DNA from: Caulobacteraceae bacterium | Lineage (GTDB): Bacteria; Pseudomonadota; Alphaproteobacteria; Caulobacterales; Caulobacteraceae | Length of the DNA: 41,223 bases | NCBI GenBank assembly: GCA_025450315.1 | Contig: JANWHQ010000028.1 | Coordinates: 1-41,223, forward strand | Reading direction: 5' to 3' | Part shown: piece after piece, positions 1-8,267 of the stretch | Position numbering within the stretch: position 1 is the first letter of the stretch | Layout: each line of letters opens with the position of its first letter | Position numbers and translations under genes: made by a program | The notes under the pieces: generated by a model | Told to the model about the DNA's origin: nothing | The model's input: the letters and a program-made list of their open reading frames with translations, nothing else | Databases searched by the model: none

Positions 1-602
1 GCTACGTCGGCCCCCCCGCCTATGTGGGCGAGCCGGCCTATGGGAACAGCTATGGCCCGCCGCCCGGCTATGGCGGCCCGCCGCCGCGCGGCCCGGCCGG
101 GCCCTGCCATTGCGCGGCCCCGCCCCCGCCTCCGCCGCCGCCCTGCAACTGCGTGACCCGCGGGGCCCCGCCGCTGCCTCCGCCGCCGATCGTCTATGGC
201 GAGCGCGAGCGCGGCGGCTATGCTGCGCGCGGGTTCGAGGGCGAGCACGTCCGTGGCGAGGTCCGCCGCGACGAATACGACTATGACTCCGGCTGGCGCT
301 TCCGCCGCATCGCGCTGCCGCCGTCGGTGGGCTGCAACTGCGGCGGCGTGCAGCGCGAGCGCTTCTCGGACGTGGGGCGCATGCCCGACAGCTTCTTCGC
401 CGACGCCGGCGGGGTGGGCCCTGACGAGTTCGAAGGCGGCGGCGGTGGCGGCGGCGGCGTGATCGTCGGCGGCGGCGCCTCGGCCGGATCGTTCGCCTTC
501 GCCAGCGCCAGCGCCCGGGCCAGCATCGGCATCCGCATCGGCCGCCACGGCGGCGGCCATCACGGCGGCCACATGTCCCACGGCTGCGGCTGCAAGAAAT
601 AG
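1..602 (+). CDS. Pro/Gly-rich protein with CxC motifs, C-terminal part (5' end outside window)
   Basis: The reading frame is already open at base 3 and encodes 199 visible residues before TAG at 600-602. A GTG at 24 could start translation, but the in-frame residues before it (YVGPPAYVGEPAYG) continue the same Tyr/Gly/Pro repeat style, so the gene almost certainly begins upstream of the window. The protein is low-complexity: Tyr-Gly-Pro-Pro repeats, a run of eight prolines bracketed by CHC and CNC, a more ordinary charged middle part, another CNC, a run of glycines, an Ala/Ser stretch, and a His/Gly-rich tail ending in CGCKK. The four CxC pairs and the His-rich tail suggest metal binding or disulfide cross-linking in an envelope or surface protein. 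That is inference; I do not recognise the family. It converges on pyrF, with an inverted repeat in the gap. Confidence 0.6.
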   Translation, partial: YVGPPAYVGEPAYGNSYGPPPGYGGPPPRGPAGPCHCAAPPPPPPPPCNCVTRGAPPLPPPPIVYGERERGGYAARGFEGEHVRGEVRRDEYDYDSGWRFRRIALPPSVGCNCGGVQRERFSDVGRMPDSFFADAGGVGPDEFEGGGGGGGGVIVGGGASAGSFAFASASARASIGIRIGRHGGGHHGGHMSHGCGCKK

Positions 603-611
603 CGATCCGAT

Positions 612-680
612 CCTACCTCCCCCATCGCGGCAGCGATGTCGGGCGGTCCCCCGCCCGCCGCCTCCGGCGGGGGAGGTAGG
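612..680. repeat. Palindromic repeat C, copy 1
   Basis: Perfect 12-bp inverted repeat: CCTACCTCCCCC at 612-623 and its complement at 669-680. Inside is a second small hairpin (CATCGC/GCGATG, 623-638). It fills the gap between two convergent genes, so it could end transcription from either side, but there is no T tract. The 14-mer TCGCGGCAGCGATG at 625-638 recurs at 12754-12767 inside copy 3 of the same family. Confidence 0.65.
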
Positions 681-684
681 GTTG

Positions 685-1410
685 CTACGCCCCGGCCTTC
701 TCGGCGGCGATGGCTTCGGCGGCGGCGCGGGGGTCGGGGGCGGCGTTGATCGGGCGGCCGACCACCAGGTGGCTGGCGCCGTTGCGCAGGGCCTCGGCCG
801 GGCTGGCGGCGCGGGCCTGGTCGCCCAGCGCCGCGCCCGCGGGACGCACGCCCGGGGTCACCACCAGGAAGTCCGGCCCGCCGATCCTGCGCGCGACGCC
901 GGCCTCGTGCGGGCTGGAGATCACCCCGTCGAGGCCCGCCTCCACCGCCTGGCGCACCCGCCGCTCGACCAGCTGGGCGGCCGTCGAGTCATAGCCCATC
1001 TGCTTCAGGTCGGCGTCGTCCAGGCTGGTCAGCACGGTGACGGCCAAGAGCTTCATCGGCGAGGCGCCCCTGCCCTTCACCGCCGCGGCCATCACCTGGG
1101 GCTCGCCATGCACGGTCAGGAAGGTGCAGGCGCCGGTCGCCGCCAGCGCCGCGGTGGCCCGCTGCACCGTGTTGCCGATGTCGTGCAGCTTCCAGTCGGC
1201 GAAGACGCCGAGGCGCTGGTCCGCCAGCCGCCGGGCCAGGGCCATGCCGCCGGTGGCCAGCAGCTCCAGGCCGATCTTGTAGAAGCCGACCTGGTCGCCC
1301 AGCCGCCCGACCAGGGCCTCGGCCTCGGCCACGGTGGGGACGTCGAGGGCCACGATCAGGCGCGGGTCGGCCGGCATGGCGGTCTCCAGGGTGTTGGCCA
1401 GGGCGCTCAT
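685..1410 (-). CDS. pyrF: Orotidine 5'-phosphate decarboxylase
   Basis: Decarboxylates OMP to UMP, the last step of de novo pyrimidine synthesis, in the cytoplasm. The 241-residue product has the catalytic Asp-Lys-x-x-Asp cluster in FADWKLHDIGNTV (Asp72, Lys74, Asp77), the N-terminal LIVALDVPT strand, and the C-terminal VTPGVRP and VVGRPI phosphate-binding segments expected of this TIM-barrel family. Length is normal for the short bacterial form. The ATG at 1410 has a strong GGAGG about eight bases upstream, which favours it over the internal Met12. The gene stands alone, divergent from the MarC-type gene; pyrC, another gene of the pathway, is 35 kb away in this window. Confidence 0.97.
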   Translation of the reverse strand: MSALANTLETAMPADPRLIVALDVPTVAEAEALVGRLGDQVGFYKIGLELLATGGMALARRLADQRLGVFADWKLHDIGNTVQRATAALAATGACTFLTVHGEPQVMAAAVKGRGASPMKLLAVTVLTSLDDADLKQMGYDSTAAQLVERRVRQAVEAGLDGVISSPHEAGVARRIGGPDFLVVTPGVRPAGAALGDQARAASPAEALRNGASHLVVGRPINAAPDPRAAAEAIAAEKAGA

Positions 1411-1510
1411 GGTCGGGCCTCCGGTGTGGCGCCGCTGCCCAGCCAGAGCTAGACACGCGGGGTGCGGACCCCGTGCGGACGCAGCTGATTCTGTGAGCTA
1501 AGGCCTTCCC

Positions 1511-2215
1511 ATGAGCCCGGCCGAATTCGGCGTCAACTTCTTCGTGGCGATGTTCGCCCTGATCGATCCGATCGGGAACGTGCCGGTGTTCGCCGCCGCC
1601 ACCGCCAACGCCAGCCCCGCCGGCCGGCGCTGGGTGGCGCTCTACATCTCGCTGTTCGCCCTGGGGTTCCTGGCCTTCTTCTACTTCACCGGCCTGGGGG
1701 TCTTGAGGTTCTTCGGCATCTCGCTGCCGGCCTTCCGCATCGCCGGCGGCATCCTGCTGCTGCTGCTGGGGCTGGACATGGCGCGCCACGACATGACCGC
1801 CGCCTTCGCCGACCCCGCCGACGAGCACGAGTCGGTGGACGCGCGCGGCTACGCCCGACGCCGGTTCGAGCGGATGGTGGTGCCCTTCGCCATGCCGCTG
1901 CTGATCGGGCCGGGGGCCATCTCGGCCACCATCATCTATGCCGGCGAGGCCAGGGACCTCGGCTGGGCCGCAACCCTGGCGGCCCTGATCGCCATGGCGG
2001 CGCTCGCCCTCTCCACCTTCGTCTGCTTCGTGCTGACGCCGATCATCTCCCGGGCGCTGGGACGCATCGGCATGACCATCACGGTCAGGGTGGCGGGGCT
2101 GATCCTCTGCGCCATGGCGGTGCAGTTCCTGATCATCGGCATGAACGAGGCCACCCACGGCCTGTTCCGCCAGAGCGTGGCCGTGCCCTACGCCGAAGGC
2201 GCGGCGAAGCCCTAG
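1511..2215 (+). CDS. MarC family (UPF0056) integral membrane protein
   Basis: A 234-residue hydrophobic protein with about six predicted membrane segments. The N-terminal FVAMFALIDPIGNVPVF is the hallmark of the MarC/UPF0056 family, and a second half-repeat begins near MVVPFAMPLLIGPGAIS, giving the family's typical internal duplication. A charged cytoplasmic loop (DPADEHESVDARGYARRR) separates the halves. The biochemical role of MarC proteins is not established; the old link to multiple antibiotic resistance has not held up, so I give no substrate. An AAGG seven bases before the ATG can serve as ribosome binding site. Transcription is divergent from pyrF and convergent with pgsA, with repeat B copy 1 between. 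Confidence 0.9.
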   Translation: MSPAEFGVNFFVAMFALIDPIGNVPVFAAATANASPAGRRWVALYISLFALGFLAFFYFTGLGVLRFFGISLPAFRIAGGILLLLLGLDMARHDMTAAFADPADEHESVDARGYARRRFERMVVPFAMPLLIGPGAISATIIYAGEARDLGWAATLAALIAMAALALSTFVCFVLTPIISRALGRIGMTITVRVAGLILCAMAVQFLIIGMNEATHGLFRQSVAVPYAEGAAKP

Positions 2216-2248
2216 GCCGGTGCTCGACCGGCGGCGGCTCAATTTCAG

Positions 2249-2358
2249 TGTCATCCCGGCCGCAGCCCTGCGCAGCAGGGCAAAGAGCCGGGGTCGCCAA
2301 GGACGCCAGCGCCTGCCGCGATCCCGGATAACTCGCTGCGCGAGTTTCCGGGATGACA
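2249..2358. repeat. Palindromic repeat B, copy 1 (110 bp)
   Basis: Bounded by an 11-bp inverted repeat, TGTCATCCCGG at 2249-2259 and its complement at 2348-2358. The right part forms a hairpin at 2324-2351 (stem CCGGA/AACTCGC with its complement, loop TGC, one bulged base). Read on the minus strand it is homologous to copies at 6096 and 28289. It lies between the convergent marC-type gene and pgsA. Confidence 0.75.
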
Positions 2359-2390
2359 GCTCGATATCGGCCGTTCAGCTCCTCGGGGGG

Positions 2391-3005
2391 TCAGGGCTGG
2401 GTCTTCAGCGCCTTGCGGGCCGCGAGGGCGTATTCGAGGCCGGTCCAGACGGTGATGGCGGCGGCCAGCCAGAACAGGTCCAGCGCCCAGCCCGGCATGC
2501 GCAGGTAGCAGGCGAGGCCGATGCCGCTGAAGCCCGGCAGGATCATCATCAGGCCCCGGTCGCCCTGGATGAACAGCATCACCGCCAGGGCCACGAGCTG
2601 CAGCGTCGTCTTCCACTTGGCGAGCAGGGTGACGGGCAGGCGCAGGCCCTTGGGCGCCAGGGTCTCGCGCAGGGCCGAGACGGCGAACTCGCGGAACAGG
2701 ATCAGGCCGCCCGAGAGGGCGATGGGGACCCCGACGGCCAGGAGGCCGACGATGGCGCCGGCCACCAGGGCCTTGTCGGCGATGGGGTCGAGGATGGCGC
2801 CCAGCAGGCTCTCGGCGTGCAGCCGGCGGGCCAGCCAGCCGTCGAAGAAGTCGGTGACCGCCGCCACCACGAAACCGACGAAGGCCCAGGCCGAAAGCTC
2901 GGCCTTCAGCGCATCCCCCGCCCCGCCGGCCGCCGCCAGGCAGACCAGCACCACCAGGGTCAGCACCAGCCGGCCGATGGTCAGGATGTTGGGGATCGCC
3001 TTCAT
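2391..3005 (-). CDS. pgsA: CDP-diacylglycerol--glycerol-3-phosphate 3-phosphatidyltransferase
   Basis: Forms phosphatidylglycerophosphate from CDP-diacylglycerol and glycerol-3-phosphate, the committed step to phosphatidylglycerol and cardiolipin, in the inner membrane. The 204-residue product starts MKAIPNILTIGRL, typical of PgsA, and carries the complete CDP-alcohol phosphatidyltransferase signature D-G-x2-A-R-x8-G-x3-D-x3-D (Asp55, Gly56, Ala59, Arg60, Gly69, Asp73, Asp77), preceded by Asp52. Several hydrophobic segments follow. The start at 3005 is set by homology; there is no clear Shine-Dalgarno, and the longer open frame upstream is only a shadow of the transporter gene. It follows the transporter gene on the same strand after a 92-base gap. 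Confidence 0.95.
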   Translation of the reverse strand: MKAIPNILTIGRLVLTLVVLVCLAAAGGAGDALKAELSAWAFVGFVVAAVTDFFDGWLARRLHAESLLGAILDPIADKALVAGAIVGLLAVGVPIALSGGLILFREFAVSALRETLAPKGLRLPVTLLAKWKTTLQLVALAVMLFIQGDRGLMMILPGFSGIGLACYLRMPGWALDLFWLAAAITVWTGLEYALAARKALKTQP

Positions 3006-3097
3006 GGCGCCGGCATATCGCGTCCCGAGGGCCCGACCAAGCGCCGCGGCCGGCGGAGGCCGGGATGAGCGGCGGGAGAAGGGCCGGGACGCGCGCC

Positions 3098-4453
3098 TCA
3101 GGCCGGACGGGGCCGCGACGGGGGGACGTGGCGGTCGACGACCAGGGCGGCGGCCGAGACCAGCACGGCGCTGAGGGTCAGGACCCCGAAGAAGGGCGCC
3201 ACGCTGCCGTGGCCGAGGTCGAGCAGGGCGCCGCCGAGGCCGCTGGCCGAGATCGCCCCCACGCGGCTCATGAAGATGCCGAAGCCGATCCCGGCCGAGC
3301 GGCACGACTGCGGATAGCCCAGCGCCATCACCACATAGAGCGTCGCGATGCCGGCGCTGAACACCGCCGCCGCCACCCCGATCATCACCAGCACCAGGGT
3401 GCGCTGCTCCTGCCCGGGCGCGGCCGGCAGGGTCTGGATGACGAAGGCCAGGGCCACCAGCAGCACCACCAGCGTGGCGCTGACCGCGGCCATCACCAGC
3501 TTGGACCCGAAGCGGCGGGTCAGCATGCCCGCGGCGACCGAGCCGACCATCGAGGTGATCCCCGCCACCGACACCACGTTGCCCGCCTGGCCCAGGGTGA
3601 AGCCCCGGGCGGTGAGCATGGTGGTGGTCCAGTTCAGGATGCCGTAGGCCACCAGCGCCGCCGCCGCGAAGGCGACCCCGACGCCGATGTTGAGCCGCAG
3701 GTTGGAGCGATGCAGCACCCCGATGCGCGCGCCGCCCGAGGTCAGCTCGCCCAGGCTGTCGGGCGCCAGCTCGACCTCGCCGCCCAGCACCCGCCGCGCC
3801 GCCTGCCCGGCCGCCTGCGTCCTGCCCTTGGCCAGGAGGAACGAGGGGCTGTCGCGCAGGATCGCCAGCACCACCGCCACCAGGAGCAGCGTCGCCAGGC
3901 CGAAGCTCACGAAGGTCCCGCGCCAGCCGGTGGCCAGCACCAGGGCCGGCCCGATCCAGCCGGCGACGGTTCCGCCCAGGGGCGTGCCGACCGACAGGGT
4001 GCTGACCGCCACCGGCCGCCAGCGCGCGGGCAGCCACTCGCTGGCCATGGCCAGGGCGTTGGAATAGGCGGCGCCGAAGCCGATGCCGCCCAGCACCCGC
4101 CAGCCCGCCATGGCCCAGACCCCGCCCGCGCGGCTGGCCGCCACCGTGGCCAGGGCGAAGACCAGGGCGGCCAGCGCCAGGGCGTAGCGTCGTCCCACCC
4201 TGTCGCCCAGCCAGCCGCCGGCCCAAGAGCCCAACCCGAAGCCCACCAGGGCCGCGCTCATGGCGATGCCGAAGGTTCCTCGGGTGACGCCGAAGTCGCG
4301 GATCACCACCGGGGCGACGATGCCCAGCAGCTGCATGTCGATGCCGTCGCACACCAGCACCAGCAGGCAGACCGCCAGGGTCGCCCACTGGAAGGCGCGC
4401 AGGGGCGCGCGCGACAGCGCTTCGCCGAAGGTGATGGCTGGCGATTGCGCCAC
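3098..4453 (-). CDS. MFS transporter, aromatic acid:H+ symporter (AAHS) type
   Basis: A 451-residue major facilitator protein with about twelve membrane segments. Features of the AAHS branch (4-hydroxybenzoate and related transporters) are the DGIDMQLLG motif in the first helix and the loop 2-3 signature GGWLGDRVGRR, with a second version (AGMLTRRFGSK) in the second half. The substrate cannot be read from the sequence; aromatic carboxylates are the family expectation. I take GTG at 4453 as start because GGGAGGA lies about seven bases upstream and the MAQSPAITFGEAL beginning fits; the open frame to 4558 has no such support. A GCTAGATG at 4492-4485 is a possible -10 but no -35 is evident. No catabolic genes for aromatics are adjacent. 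Confidence 0.88.
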   Translation of the reverse strand: MAQSPAITFGEALSRAPLRAFQWATLAVCLLVLVCDGIDMQLLGIVAPVVIRDFGVTRGTFGIAMSAALVGFGLGSWAGGWLGDRVGRRYALALAALVFALATVAASRAGGVWAMAGWRVLGGIGFGAAYSNALAMASEWLPARWRPVAVSTLSVGTPLGGTVAGWIGPALVLATGWRGTFVSFGLATLLLVAVVLAILRDSPSFLLAKGRTQAAGQAARRVLGGEVELAPDSLGELTSGGARIGVLHRSNLRLNIGVGVAFAAAALVAYGILNWTTTMLTARGFTLGQAGNVVSVAGITSMVGSVAAGMLTRRFGSKLVMAAVSATLVVLLVALAFVIQTLPAAPGQEQRTLVLVMIGVAAAVFSAGIATLYVVMALGYPQSCRSAGIGFGIFMSRVGAISASGLGGALLDLGHGSVAPFFGVLTLSAVLVSAAALVVDRHVPPSRPRPA

Positions 4454-4693
4454 GGCGGCGTCCTCCCTTTTTGTCGTTGTCCGCCATCTAGCCGGGCGGG
4501 CGGCGGTTGTGGAAGGGCGGCGGGGGTCGGAGGGCGCCAGGCCCGGCCGCCGCCGCACCGTAGATTCACCGTTGTTTGCGGCGGCGCCTCCCTGCCTTCG
4601 CGGCCGCCCCTGCGCTCTGCGCCGCCAAGCATGGCGCCGTCCAGGGCCCGATTAGGGCGGGCCTAAGCGCCTCGGGATCGGCTCGAACCAGTC

Positions 4694-4716
4694 CCCTCCC
4701 CCCTCGCGGGGGAGGG
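4694..4716. repeat. Palindromic repeat C, copy 2
   Basis: Nine-base-pair hairpin, CCCTCCCCC at 4694-4702 with GGGGGAGGG at 4708-4716. It lies in the 414-base divergent gap 4454-4867 between the transporter gene and the next gene; apart from this hairpin and the leaders of the two genes I see nothing else in that gap. Confidence 0.55.
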
Positions 4717-4867
4717 AAGCGGATTGAGCGGGCCGGTTTCCACTGGCGCAACGGGGCGCCGGCGGCCGCGCGGGCGGACTGGCCACCCTCCCCGCCCGGG
4801 TGCAATCTGTTGGCTACGCAACGACAGGCCCGGGTCCAACCGGCCGCCGCCGCGGAGGAGCGTCGAG

Positions 4868-6070
4868 ATGAGCTGCAACACCCTGTCTTCACGCCTGGCC
4901 GTGGCCGCGATCGCCCTGGCCACGGCCGCCCTCGCCGGCGCGCCGGCGGCGCTGGCGCAGGACCGCCCGGCCGACCTGCGGGCCGTGCCGCCCGTGCCGA
5001 CCGACTACACGCCGCCCAGGACCCCCTGGGGCGACTACGATTTCAGCCACACCTACACGCTCGACAACGCCGCCGACGCCCACATCCTGTTCCAGCGCCC
5101 CAGGGAATACGGCACGCGCGCCTGGGTCACCGACCAGGAGTTCGCCCGCCGGCTGGCGGCCGCCCAGGCCTCGGACGCCCGGGTCGGGGTCAAGGGCCTG
5201 GCCGCCGTCGGCACCAAGGGCCTGGCCGCCTGGATGCGCCGGTCGAGCTTCGCCAAGCGCAGCAGCCTGCTGATCGATCCCGCCGACGGCCGGCTGCCGC
5301 CCCTGACGCCCAAGGCGCAGAAGCTGTTCGAGACCGGCCGCTCGAGCTGGGTGCCGGGGCAGGCCTTCGACTGGGTCACCGATTTCGACACCTGGGACCG
5401 CTGCATCACCCGCGGCTTTCCCGCCTCGATGTTCCCCAACCGCTACAACAACGGCGTCCGCATCTTCCAGTCGCCCGGCTACATCGTGATCGAGTTCGAG
5501 ATGCTGGCCACCCGCATCATCCCGATCGGCGACGCCCCGCCCTGGCCCAAGTCGGTCGAGGGCTGGATGGGCGACAGCCGCGCCCACTGGGAAGGCAAGA
5601 CCCTGGTGATCGAGACCACCAACATCCGGTCGGGCGACAGCGTCTCGCACGACTCGGCCAAGCGCGCGGCCTCGCCGGTGATCGTCACCATGGTGGGCGG
5701 GGCGCCGCTGGACACCACGCCCACGAGCCCCGAGGCCCGCACGGTGGAGCGGCTGACCATGACCGGGCCGAACAGCCTGATGCACGAGCTGACCTATTCC
5801 GACCCCGAGACCTATACGGCGCCCTGGACTGCCCGGACCGAGTGGACCCGCGACGACGGCTACAAGTTCTACGAATACGCCTGCCACGAGGGCGACGTGC
5901 AGATCCGCAACTACATCATCGCCAGCAAGGCCGAGCGCGCCGCGGTCGCCCGGGGCGAGAAGCCGGCGGCGGACAACCTCGTGCGCTTCACCAAGGACTT
6001 CGACCACGACCCCGGCGTCGCCGCGCCGGCGCCGGCCGCCGCTCCACCCGCGGCCCGCAGAGGCGGATAG
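4868..6070 (+). CDS. Secreted protein of unknown function
   Basis: A 400-residue protein with a clear Sec signal peptide (residues 1 to about 31, ending AGAPAALAQ). ATG at 4868 is preceded by GGAGGAG at good spacing and gives the signal peptide; the longer open frame upstream is not needed. The mature part is rich in Trp, Tyr and Asp and contains the segment HWEGKTLVIETTNI, a phrase I have seen in many uncharacterised periplasmic proteins of Caulobacterales, sphingomonads and acidobacteria. A second half runs from GPNSLMHELTYSDPETYTAPW to a conserved-looking YEYACHEGD. The C-terminus ends in a short Ala/Pro linker. I cannot assign a function. Repeat B copy 2 begins 25 bases after the stop codon. 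Confidence 0.85.
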   Translation: MSCNTLSSRLAVAAIALATAALAGAPAALAQDRPADLRAVPPVPTDYTPPRTPWGDYDFSHTYTLDNAADAHILFQRPREYGTRAWVTDQEFARRLAAAQASDARVGVKGLAAVGTKGLAAWMRRSSFAKRSSLLIDPADGRLPPLTPKAQKLFETGRSSWVPGQAFDWVTDFDTWDRCITRGFPASMFPNRYNNGVRIFQSPGYIVIEFEMLATRIIPIGDAPPWPKSVEGWMGDSRAHWEGKTLVIETTNIRSGDSVSHDSAKRAASPVIVTMVGGAPLDTTPTSPEARTVERLTMTGPNSLMHELTYSDPETYTAPWTARTEWTRDDGYKFYEYACHEGDVQIRNYIIASKAERAAVARGEKPAADNLVRFTKDFDHDPGVAAPAPAAAPPAARRGG

Positions 6071-6095
6071 GAGAGCCGGACGGCTCATGTAGAGT

Positions 6096-6150
6096 TGTCA
6101 TCCCGGAAATTCGCGAAGCGAGTTATCCGGGATCGCGGCAAGCGTCAGAG
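6096..6150. repeat. Palindromic repeat B, copy 2 (one end only)
   Basis: Begins TGTCATCCCGG at 6096 and contains the hairpin 6103-6130 (CCGGA plus AATTCGC, loop GAA, GCGAGTT plus TCCGG), followed by ATCGCGGCA. It matches the minus strand of copy 1 closely but no terminal inverted arm follows, so it seems truncated. Repeat A copy 1 starts about 80 bases further on. Confidence 0.65.
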
Positions 6151-6230
6151 TCCAGCCGCGTGGCTGGCGACGTCCGAGAGCCGAAACCCGCTTCAGGCGT
6201 CGCGCTCCATTGATGTCAGCAGATCCACTC

Positions 6231-6364
6231 CGCTCATCCCGGCGGAGGCCGGGATCCAGGACAGGTCGGAGCGGGCTCTCGCCAGCCGGGCGCGGCGCCG
6301 CCGTGGTCAGCTGCCGCACCACCTGTGTCTCGTCCTGGACCCCGGCCTTCGCCGGGGTGAGCGG
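6231..6364. repeat. Dispersed paired-hairpin repeat A, copy 1
   Basis: Two 33-37 base arms in inverted orientation, 6231-6267 and 6332-6364, around a 64-base spacer. Each arm is itself a hairpin of the type CCCGGC-GGAG-GCCGGG. The tail GGGGTGAGCGG-ATTGAAT is repeated at 6402-6420. Together with repeat B copy 2 this fills the 398-base gap 6071-6468; no gene is seen there. Confidence 0.8.
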
Positions 6365-6468
6365 AATTGAATACAGACTCCCGCGCGCCCACCCGCGAGC
6401 CGGGGTGAGCGGGATTGAATTCGGACCTTCGGGCGCCGACCCGAAGGCCGGAACACCCATGGCGCCGC

Positions 6469-8082
6469 TCAGAGCTCGGCAGGCTCGAGGCTGGTCCCGC
6501 GGATCAGGTCGGCGGCTTTTTCGCCGACCATGATCGAGGGGGCGTTGGTGTTGCCGCCGGGGACCGTCGGCATGATCGAGGCGTCGGCGACGCGCAGGCC
6601 CTCGATGCCGTGCACCCGGAGCTGGGGGTCGACCACCGACATCGGATCGTGGCCCATCTTGCAGGTTCCCACCGGGTGGTGGGACACCAGGCACACCTTC
6701 TTCAGATAGGCCTCGAACTCGGCGTCGGTCTGGACGCCCGGGCCCGGCATGACCTCCTCGGCCACCAGGCCGGCCAGGGGCTCCGCCCCGAACACCTGGC
6801 GCGCGATGCGCAGGCCCTTGATGATGGTGTCCACGTCGCCGCGCTCGGCGAACAGGTTCAGGAAGATCCTGGGCGGATCGCGCGGATCGGCCGAGCGCAA
6901 GCTCATCCAGCCGCGGCTGTCCGGGTGCAGCAGCACCGCCAGGGCGTTGATCTGGTCCTCCTGCCTGGGCCGCAGCACCGGGAACCAGGGCCGCGCGTCC
7001 ATGCGCGCCGGGTTGAAGAAGATCTGGATGTCGGGCCGCTCGAGCTCGGGGCGGGTGCGCACCTGGGCATGGGCGGTGGTGGCCTGGACGGCGAACGGGC
7101 CGCCCCCCAGGAACCACCAGTTGGCCAGGTTGACCGCCAGCCGGTCCCACCGCAGGTGCCTGAGCAGCGAGATCGGCCGCCGGGTGCGATAGGCGATGAA
7201 GAAGGAGGCGTGCTCGGAGAGGTTGCGGCCCACGCCCGGCGCATCCAGCACCGGCTCGATCCCCAGGCCGCGAAGCTCGTCCGCCGGGCCGATCCCCGAC
7301 AGCATCAAAAGCTGGGGCGAGTTGTAGGTCCCACCTGAGAGCACCACCTCGCGCCGGGCGCGGGCGGTATTCACCTGGCCCTCGTGGACATATTCGACGC
7401 CCGCGGCCCGCTTGCCCTCCAGCACCACCCTGTTGGCCAGGGCGCCGGTGCGGATGGTCAGGTTCGGCCGGCGGCGGACCGGCTTCAGGAAGGCCTCGGC
7501 GGTGGAGACCCGGCGGCCCTTCCAGTGGGTGAACTCGGGGATGGAGAACCCCTCGCCGAGCTCGCCGTGCAGGTCTGGGCTTTCAGGGTAGCCGAGCGCC
7601 TTGGCCGCGGCGACGGTCTCCTCGTAGAGCCGGCCCGGGATCCCGCCCCGGCTGACCCCCATCTCGCCCGCGCCGCCGTGGTACTTGTCTTCCCCCCGCC
7701 AGGACCGCTCCGAGCGGCGGAAGTAGGGCAGCACGTCGGCATAGCCCCAGCCTTCGCAGCCCATCTGGCGCCACTGGTCGTAGTCTTTCGCGTGGCCGCG
7801 CGAATAGGCCATGGCGTTGACCAGCGAGGAGCCGCCCACCGCCTTGCCGCGCGGCAGCGGCAGGGGCCGGCCGAGGAACGGGATCTCCTCGGACACATAG
7901 CCCCAGCTCAGGTGCGGATGGCGGCCCAGGTGCGCGCCCAGCGGCATCTTCATCAGCATCTCGCGCGACCAGCCGCCGGCCTCGAGCAGCAGCACCGAGA
8001 CGTTCGGGTCCTCGGTGAGCCGGCTGGCGATCACCGCCCCCGCCGACCCCGCGCCGACGATGACGTAGTCGAACTCTGACAC
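6469..8082 (-). CDS. GMC family FAD-dependent oxidoreductase (choline dehydrogenase-like)
   Basis: A 537-residue flavoenzyme. The N-terminus MSEFDYVIVGAGSAG holds the FAD-binding GxGxxG, followed by the GMC signatures GKAVGGSSLVNAM and SGGTYNSPQLLMLSGIG. The catalytic histidine pair lies in VSHHPVGTCKMG (about His468-469) and the C-terminal NTNAPSIM supplies Asn513. Such enzymes oxidise alcohols; substrates vary widely and cannot be read here. I prefer GTG at 8082 because GGGAGAG lies nine bases upstream and MSEFDYVIVGAG is a usual start; the ATG at 8100 would place that Shine-Dalgarno inside the gene. Repeat A copies lie on both sides, the upstream one beginning 23 bases before the GTG, so the leader is made of repeat sequence. 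Confidence 0.92.
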   Translation of the reverse strand: MSEFDYVIVGAGSAGAVIASRLTEDPNVSVLLLEAGGWSREMLMKMPLGAHLGRHPHLSWGYVSEEIPFLGRPLPLPRGKAVGGSSLVNAMAYSRGHAKDYDQWRQMGCEGWGYADVLPYFRRSERSWRGEDKYHGGAGEMGVSRGGIPGRLYEETVAAAKALGYPESPDLHGELGEGFSIPEFTHWKGRRVSTAEAFLKPVRRRPNLTIRTGALANRVVLEGKRAAGVEYVHEGQVNTARARREVVLSGGTYNSPQLLMLSGIGPADELRGLGIEPVLDAPGVGRNLSEHASFFIAYRTRRPISLLRHLRWDRLAVNLANWWFLGGGPFAVQATTAHAQVRTRPELERPDIQIFFNPARMDARPWFPVLRPRQEDQINALAVLLHPDSRGWMSLRSADPRDPPRIFLNLFAERGDVDTIIKGLRIARQVFGAEPLAGLVAEEVMPGPGVQTDAEFEAYLKKVCLVSHHPVGTCKMGHDPMSVVDPQLRVHGIEGLRVADASIMPTVPGGNTNAPSIMVGEKAADLIRGTSLEPAEL

Positions 8083-8104
8083 GCTGGCTTGCTCTCCCAT
8101 TTTC

Positions 8105-8244
8105 CGCTCATCCCGGCGAAGGCCGGGATCCAGGACAGGTCGGTGCAGTCGATTCCGCAATGACCCGGAACGGCTCCGTTGTTGATTCTTCTGACCAGGA
8201 CGGCGTCACTTGTCCTGGATCCCGGCCTTCGCCGGGATGAGCGG
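8105..8244. repeat. Dispersed paired-hairpin repeat A, copy 2
   Basis: Arms at 8105-8141 and 8209-8244, inverted, each with the hairpin ATCCCGGC-GAAG-GCCGGGAT. The right flank GCGTCACTTGTCCTGG is shared with copy 5. It fills the gap between two codirectional minus-strand genes, just upstream of the GMC oxidoreductase start. Confidence 0.85.
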
Positions 8245-8267
8245 GTTGGGGAAGGTACCTCGATCCC

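Noticed and set aside
989..2254. A 421-codon minus-strand frame spanning the marC-type gene and part of pyrF
   Set aside because: It overlaps two genes with clear family signatures; its His/Gly/Arg-rich product is typical of shadow frames.
2391..4487. A 698-codon minus-strand open frame covering pgsA and the region of the transporter gene
   Set aside because: Only its last 204 codons form a recognisable protein (PgsA). The rest is Gly/Arg/Pro-rich shadow of the MFS gene in another frame, an effect of high GC.
6231..8244. GMC oxidoreductase gene with repeat A on both sides as a composite transposon
   Set aside because: No transposase and no target duplication seen; five similar repeats lie at other gene ends, so flanking is likely to be coincidence.
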